A stretch of DNA of 64,000 bases. Origin: Rhizophagus clarus (taxonomy: Eukaryota > Glomeromycota > Glomeromycetes > Glomerales > Glomeraceae). Numbering within the stretch: the stretch's first letter is position 1; each line of letters begins with the position of its first letter. The DNA lies in contig BLAL01000215.1 in assembly GCA_015698045.1 (NCBI GenBank), positions 1,860,001 through 1,924,000 on the forward strand, given 5' to 3'. Both the position numbers and the translations under genes were made by a program. The notes under the pieces are model-generated. The model saw nothing but the letters and a program-made list of their open reading frames with translations, had not been told where the DNA came from and ran no database searches. Shown one piece after another: positions 57,136 to 64,000 of the stretch.

Positions 57136-60100
57136 ATGATGGACAATAATTTTAATTATGACTCTTTCATTCGTAATCCCTCCAATCCCATAGATATAGA
57201 AAATTTCTCACTACATGATTCTTTATTTTCTTCTAATAGTATATCCTCTCTTCCCCCCAACTCCTTTAATATACTTTCACTTAATATTAATGGTCTTAAA
57301 ACGCACTCTCAAAACAAAATTGAACAATTGAATAATCTTTTCTCTCTTAAACGATTATCCTTTGGTGGTGTCGTTGACACCCATTTACACCCGAAACAAA
57401 TGAACTTTTTATCAAAACGCCTCTCTAATTATACTGTTTTTTCTTCCTCTTTGGACACCTCACAACACGTCCGCTCTTCTGGCGGTGTTTCATTATTCAT
57501 CGAAAATTCTTTGGCTTCTCACGTCTACACTTACACTTCTCATTCATCGCGCCTGCTTTCTGTTGACCTGTATTTCAAAGGCAACATTAAGCTGCGTATT
57601 TTTGTAGTCTACATACCCCCTACCTCGGATCAAGCCTTACGTGACTCCACTATAGACTTGCTCATTCATGCCCTCTTGGACACCAAGCGATTAGGCTTTC
57701 ACCATGCCATCTGTGGGGATTTTAACATGCACTTAGATCAATTCTACCCTATCTTTTTCAATCAACCCCAAATTGCCTCCAAACGTATCCACAGACTCTT
57801 TAATTTCCTTTTGAGCAGTGGTTATGTGGATTTCACTTCCGTCAACTTTTCTGACTCTTTGGGCACTTTTCATCGTGCCGACATTATTACTCGCATAGAC
57901 TATATTTGGTCGTGCCCTCTTTTAAAATCCTTTTTGCTTACTTCTATCATTTCTGATACCTGTGATAATTCTCTGTCTGATCACAACCCTGTCATCACTT
58001 ATTTTGACTCCTCCCTCCTACGCTCTTCTATCAAATTGGCCCATGCTCGTCAGCTCAAATGACGCACACGCCGTATTTTTCTTTTGGACTCTGTTTCTCC
58101 GGCTCTGTGGGATGACTTTTCGGCCCATATAGACGCTGCTTGTAATATACCTCCCACTACCTTTGCCTCTTGGCATATCAACTGGATGTGCGAATATTTG
58201 CACTCCTCTATCATCGCTGGAGCAACTGCTGTTTTACCCTCACGCACGATCGGAAATGATCATACCCCAAAACTTCCTAAGGATCTGGAAACTCTGACTT
58301 TTGCGAAAATATCCGCATTCCTTTTCTTCTTCACATGACAGTAAATGGTCCATTTACCTTATTCGTTTGGAAAATATATTTCGCCTTTATAAATCTTGTT
58401 TTTCTACTATTCCCGTCTTACCCTCTACTTTATCTTCCTGTCGGGCAGACAATTTCAAACATATTTTTGACATCTTATCTCATTCCTCATCTTTATTAAG
58501 AGGTTTACACCTTCTCAAAGAAAAAGAATATCAAGACCTCTCTATCAAATCTCACGTTGAGAAGCGTGATCTCAATTTTGACACTGACATTTCCTCTTTT
58601 ATCAATTCAGCACTCTCTCGTTCCCATCGAAGGATCGTATTAGACTGTGTTTTTATCGACCATCCCACTGCTCCTCGCTTGCTGACTGATCCGCTGGATA
58701 TTTCTGATGCTGTGGTTAATCATTTCCAGCACGCAGTTCCTGTTAAATCTACCTCTCCTTCACGTATCTCTGCATTACCGGATAGATGGCGCTCTGAGTA
58801 TTCGCCCATAGATTCAGTTTCACCTGAGATCTATAATTCTCTCCTATCTCCCCCTTCCTTGGAAGAATGGTTGAGCACAATTTCCTCTATGCCCAATGGC
58901 AAAGCCCCTGGCCCCTCCATGATTACTTATGAAATGCTTAAACATCTTGGCCCTACCGCCAACGCTCTACTTCTAATCATGATCTGCAAATGTTTTGCTT
59001 CTGCTGACATTCCAGATCTATGGCGTCAGGCTATGGTTTTCCCTATTCCCAAACCGCACGAATGGCGATGTCAATTACAAAATACTCGTCCTATCACACT
59101 ATTGGAAGTTATACAAAAATCTTTTGTTAAGCTCTTTTACAACCGCTTATCTTCCATCCTCGCTGCTCATAATGTTCTCACTGGTGGTAATTTCGCTGGC
59201 CTACCTGGAGGAACTTGCCGTGATCCTATTATAACTTTAGAATCTATTATTCATGATGCTAATTGTACCAATTCCCCTTTATGGATCCTCTCTCAGGATA
59301 TTTCTAAAGCGTTTGACTCCGTTCATCTTACTATGTTGAAATTCGCTTTGGAACGTATTCGCTTGCCCGCTCCCTCTATCAAACTCATTTTGTCACTTTT
59401 TATGAATCGATCTAATCGAGTTTTTACTGCCCATGGTGATACCCCCTCTTACCGGGTCTGTATTGGTATTGACCAAGGTGAGGTGATCTCTCCGCTCCTC
59501 TGGGTCATCTATATCGATCCCCTCTTGTCTGTATTAAAGAAAGAGATGCTGGATCCTTATATTTTGCGATCCCCATCACTTCTTTCAGCGCCTCCTGATG
59601 AGACATCCACCCTTTTGATTAACAATCTGGTCTTTATGGATGATTCTACCCTGATCTCTTCGTCCAAAACTGATCTGGAACATATGCTATCCATCACGGA
59701 AGAATTTTATGCATTGAACAACACTTCTGCTAATCACCACAAATACGTCTTGATATCAAATTCTCTACCCCTAACCACCACTTCTGATATCTCCCCTGTA
59801 GAGTTTAATTTATCTTTATCTTCGTTAAATAGTATTTCTTCTATCTCAGTTACCCCCATCTCTATTACTTCTTCTTTTCAGTTTTTAGGGGTTTGGTTCA
59901 ACATTAAAGGCTCTAGGGATTTTGTCAAAAAACAAATTGCTAATGAATGCAATTCCTTCACCGCTACTCTCCGCCCGGCTAAACTCATGGCCAAGCAGGT
60001 CATTTACCTTTACAATACGGTGCTCATCCCTAAGCTGGAATACCGTATGCAAGTCACTCACCTTTCAGATAAGGACTGCTATATTGCTACGCGACTTGTC

Positions 60101-63100
60101 CGCTCGCTGGTTAAACAGAAAGCTAATTTTTTACGAGCTCTCCCCAATCCCATTTTGTATCTTTCCCAAGCTTTGGGATTGATCAATTTGTCTTCCCATC
60201 TGATTCAATGTCATATTAATAATTTGTTTCTAATGGCTAATTCTACTACTTTTTTTATTCAACGTTTATTTGTTTATAGATTAATGTTGATTTAATTTCA
60301 ATTTTTGATTCCCGTTTCTCCTTTGATGGTGGATGATTGGTCTTTATGGTCCAATATGAATGCTTTTAAATGTGATTATATCGCTTGCACTCTTGCTTCC
60401 ATGGTCTCCACCCCCTTCCGGCTGCAACATGCTAATACCACTTCACTTTGTCTGGACCTTACTCTACCTGGCCATACTCCTTTATATTCATGTATGAGCC
60501 CTAAAACATTTAAGGCTTGCCTTAAGGTTCTCCGAAGATGTCACTTGTATTATTTCTCACAATTGATAACGCCTACTGGCACCCATCTTGTTTCCTGGAC
60601 CGCCTATCGGACTGCTTATATTGCTCTGTTGGATGACAAACGTGGTCGTTCTCTCCCACATAAATGGTACTTGGATATCCAGGCTACTACCACCATCCCA
60701 AACTCACACGATCGTTTATACGATCGTTACGTGTGTTCTCCTACAGCAGGCCCTGTTATTTCTTTAGTTCCTGGTATTACTACTAATCAAAAGAATAGGC
60801 ATTGGCTTGTTACACTCGATGGCAATGCTGCTCCTCTTTTCGGCAAGCAGCTCACCGTTCAACCCAAGAAGGACACTTGTATCATCGTTCATTGGACATC
60901 TGATTGCCTTTCCTCTCTTGGTGATGTTATCCGCCTTCGCCCATGCCCGGGTTGTGATGCTCATGTTCCCTTCCCTGCTGCTAATAAATATACTTCTGTC
61001 GAACCAAGGTGTACTTTCACGATCTCCCTTTTAAGATCTTTGATTCTTCCTACTCTTAACGAGCGTATTCGGTTGAATACTACGGAAGTGATTTCCCCCT
61101 ACTCCTGGGCAGACCTTCGTACCAAGGTGGTCTCATACTATGCACGTTTATCCATTCCCCCTGATTTTTCTTCTTCCCTCCTCACGGTGAATGGTGATAC
61201 GGCTAGTCCCCCACCTTTATGCGGCTCGTCCGGTCTTCCTTTTCCTGTCGTTCTTCCGCCAGGTTCTCATTACCGGTATTATACCGATGGTTCTCTTATA
61301 AACCTAGGTTCACCTGTGGTCTCGATGGGTTGGTCTTGGGTTCAAATTATTCATGATGCTGGATATTTAAATTCCGTTGCTACTTATGCACATGGCACTA
61401 TCCGCAATTGGCCTTCCTCCACTCGAGCTGAAACCGCTGCGATTTATGCTGCTCTAAGCGTCACTCCTGAAGACTCTGTTGTTTCTTTATATACTGATTC
61501 TCAAGCCGCTATAGATGGCTTGTGTTCTTGCGCTTCGTCTACCTATACTAACAGTCGTTTCTATTATAAAACTGTTAATTTTGAACTTTGGGCCTCTATA
61601 GAATGTTGTATTCGTAAGAAACGACTGTCTGTTCTTCCTGTTAAAGTCAAAGGCCATGATGGCAATTATTGGAATGATTTTGCTGACTCTCTTGCTAATT
61701 CTGCGCATCAGTCTGATGATGCTTTTCTCCTTCCTGAGGCTCTCATCTCCTCTTCACACAATGTCCGCCTGATTTACGACGATATTATTTGTGAATCCAA
61801 TCCCAGGCACCTCTTTAAGGCTTATTATCAGGCTACCTATATGAGGGACCTTTTGTCGCTCAAACGCTTCCAGTTTACTTTCTGTCTAACTGATCAGGAT
61901 GATTATGTTGTTGATTGGGATCTTACTTGGTTCACCCTTAATTACTCTCCATCACATGACGCCTCCTTCCAAGCTCATCATGCTTCAAGACATTACACTT
62001 TCAAATTTAAGCTTTTCCTCGATGACTTACCTCTCCTAGAGAAGTTGAAAATTACACGTCCGGATCTTTATATTGATCTTTTAACGTGTCGCTCCTGCTG
62101 CCTTCGCAATGAAGACCTGATGCATCTCATTCTCTGCTTTAAATGACGTACCACCATGCATCAAATTTAGGACTCCGATCGGTTCGGTTCAGTTCGGTTT
62201 TTGCAAAAACCGATACCGAACTGAATTAATCAGTATCGGTATTAATGATTACCGAAACTGATCGGTAATTACCGAAAACCGAACCAATTTACTGAACAAG
62301 TTTAGTAAAAAAACGTTTCACAACGTTTAGCAAAAAAAAAGTTGCGAAACGATTTTTTCTTATCAAATCATCCATAAAAAAACATTTTGCAACGTTTTTT
62401 ATTAAAGTGACAAAAAAAAACATTGCGCGACGTTTTTTTTTATATTAAATCGTTTTATAAAAACGTTTCGCAACGTTTTTAAATAAAAAGGAAAATAACG
62501 TTGCGAAACGTTGTTTTCTATATTAAATTGTTTATGTAAAAAACGTTTCGCAACGTTTTTTACAAGTTCCGCAAAAATAATGTTGCGAAACGTTATTTTT
62601 TTTATCAAATCGTTTATGTAAAAAACGTTTCGCAACGTTTTTTACAAGTTCCGCAAAAATAACGTTGCGAAACGTTATTTTTTATCAAATCGTTTATGTA
62701 AAAAACGTTTCGCAACGTTTTTTACAATGTTTGCAAAAATAATGTTGCGAAACGTTATTTTTTATCAAATCGTTTATATAAAAAACGTTTCGCAACGTTT
62801 TTTACAAGTTCCGCAAAAATAACGTTGTGAAATGTTATTTTTTATATCAAACGTTTATGTAAAAAACGTTTCGCAACATTTTTTTTTTAACTACATTATT
62901 TACGTTTTTCTTATAAAAAAAACGTTTTTATTATCGGTAAATCAGTTCGGTAAATTGCAAAACCGATACCGAAACCAAAAGTTTCGGTTCGATAAATCAT
63001 AAAACCAAAACCGCTCCGATACCGAAACTGGTCGGTACGGTTCGGTAATTACCGAAACTGATCGGAGCCCTAATCAAATTTTTCAGTCCTACCAGAATCA

Positions 63101-63638
63101 TTTATTTTCCAAGCTTCGTGAGGCTGGTGGATTGGCCGATGTGGATCCCACTCCGATGATAAGGAAGCTTTCTTCTCTCTCTTGCTGGTCTATCTCCTCT
63201 TCTAATTGGTCCTCGTATGTTCTCATTCGGGGTTGTTTGCCCATAATTTTTATCGATTTATTCGTAGATTTATCCATTCCTCGGCAGTCTGCTATGAAGG
63301 TTGTAGCGGCGATTCATAACAATTTTATTCAGAAACTCAGAAGACGCATCTGAAATTTGCGTACCTACGACAAAAGTAGATGGGAAGACGCGATGCACAT
63401 TACTCTTAAATTAAAAACTACTTCTCGGCCTTCTAATTTGCCTGCTTCCACGTATGTGCCTTTCTCCTCATTACCTCCTCTGACCCATCTCGTGACCTCA
63501 CGTGACTCTGAAACTGATTGGATTAAAAATTCGATGCTCCAGGGATTACCATGGTATAATCATCTATTGGGTTTTATAGGTCGTCTAACGGTGCTACTTA
63601 ATAACAGCTTTTGCAGGATGGGATGTCGATTTTTATAG
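57136..63638 (+). pseudogene. LINE copy B ORF2, multiply disrupted
   Basis: Endonuclease, reverse transcriptase (SQDISKAFDSV, FMDDSTLISS), RNase H (YYTDGSLIN, YTDSQAAIDGL, KGHDGNYWNDFAD) and Cys-rich C-terminal segment are all readable. Lesions: TGA at 58,060-58,062; a deletion of about 15 codons with frameshift near 58,296 (lost between PKDLETL and RKYPHSF); TAA at 60,293-60,295; TGA at 62,144-62,146; insertion of 905 bp plus duplication at 62,168; TGA at 63,351-63,353 shared with copy A. Three stops correspond to Arg or Gln codons in copy A, consistent with C-to-T changes. Confidence 0.9.
62168..63072. mobile_element. hAT-like non-autonomous element, 905 bp
   Basis: Termini TAGGACTCCGATCGGTTCGG and, inverted, TAGGGCTCCGATCAGTTTCGG. 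An exact 8-bp duplication ATCAAATT flanks it (62,160-62,167 and 63,073-63,080); deleting the element and one copy restores the LINE reading frame. TA(G)GG-type termini with 8-bp duplication are typical of hAT elements. The interior is a tandem array of about 80-bp units of AACGTTTCGCAACGTT and its complement (62,330-62,900). No transposase. Confidence 0.9.
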
Positions 63639-63910
63639 TGGGCGTGTTATCCGTTATTATGTTAGCATAGTTGCTTCTACTTTGGTTGGAATATATCAAG
63701 GGGGAAGATCTAGGGAAATTTAGTGTAATGCGATTATTCTTTTAGATTAGTCTTTATTACTTTATTTTTACTTAGGAGACTATATAGCTTTATTTTTAGT
63801 TAGTTTTATTTTATTTTTTGTTTTCTTTTTATTCTTATAAATTGTATCGCTTAAATAATAATTAATAAAGATATTGGCTACTATGCCGCGTTTGCCTTGA
63901 ATTTAAATTC

Positions 63911-64000
63911 TATTGGTCCTCTTACATGCTTATCTGGGGTTGACTACTCAGAATTTTTATTGACTTATTTGTTGACTTGTCTATTCCCAGACAGTCAGCT
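63911..64000 (+). mobile_element. 5'-truncated LINE copy E, continues beyond window
   Basis: Begins abruptly with TTGGTCCTCTTACATGCTTA and reads as IDLFVDLSIPRQSA, equivalent to the ORF2 C-terminal region of copy B at about 63,207. It directly follows the 3' end of copy B. Confidence 0.85.

Larger units (their letters stand above)
53475..63910 (+). mobile_element. Full-length LINE copy B, degraded, with nested insertion
   Basis: Same structure as copy A: CATCAGG start, repeat-rich 5' region, ORF1 54961-57087, 48-nt gap, ORF2 57136-63638, 3' UTR ending GAATTTAAATTC at 63,910. It is opposite in orientation to copy A, so the two 5' ends face each other across 39,379-53,475. It contains the hAT-like insertion at 62,168-63,072. 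Confidence 0.93.

Noticed and set aside
53475..63910. Target-site duplication for LINE copy B
   Set aside because: The 3' flank is another LINE fragment, so no duplication can be identified; the apparent GTACAT similarity is not repeated at the other end.

Overview
The window looks like nuclear DNA of an early-diverging filamentous fungus, most likely a Glomeromycotina arbuscular mycorrhizal fungus of the Rhizophagus type. That is an inference from the strong AT bias, many short introns (about 60-100 nt, some separated by microexons), conserved single-copy eukaryotic genes in small islands, and long stretches of nested transposons and satellites. No rRNA, tRNA or CRISPR was recognised.

Layout. 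(1) 1-10,900, gene island: a partial type I glutamine synthetase-like gene (-), a divergent alpha/beta hydrolase (+, 11 exons whose sum closes in frame), a 780-residue unrecognised membrane-anchored protein (+), a dual-specificity phosphatase (-) and an EVE-domain THYN1-like protein (-, 10 exons). (2) 12,001-25,510: a tandem array of exon-like modules split by one element of about 13 kb (12,284-25,259). Its ends start CACTGG, its target duplication is 3 bp (CTG) and it has subterminal repeat arrays, all as expected for the CACTA/EnSpm superfamily. It holds a second module array with complete splice signals, a palindrome-bearing satellite of about 380 bp, and a full-length piggyBac-type transposase gene. 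That gene is itself interrupted by a 1.5 kb element that appears to have become a spliceable intron. (3) 28,600-39,379: three stacked non-LTR retrotransposon (LINE) copies on the minus strand, the largest nearly intact. (4) 39,448-46,051: two pyrimidine/purine-rich inverted-repeat transposon regions, the second an inverted duplication with arms of about 1.9 kb. Both carry exon-like modules between splice signals.

(5) 46,676-51,389, second gene island: NUF2 (NDC80 kinetochore complex), APC13 (anaphase-promoting complex subunit, minus strand) and OTU1/YOD1 (deubiquitinase), the last two sharing a 134-bp divergent promoter. (6) 51,390-64,000: AT-rich DNA, a pogo/Tigger-like element in the loop of an older hairpin, a decayed ORF, a second full-length LINE on the plus strand (53,475-63,910) with several lesions and a hAT-like insertion (8-bp target duplication), and the start of another LINE fragment abutting its 3' end.

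The most unusual signal is the repeated theme of short exon-like modules with 5' splice site, TACTAAC-type branch point, pyrimidine tract and 3' splice site. It occurs in tandem arrays and inside transposons, together with one transposon insertion placed so that its target duplication supplies the splice sites for its own removal.
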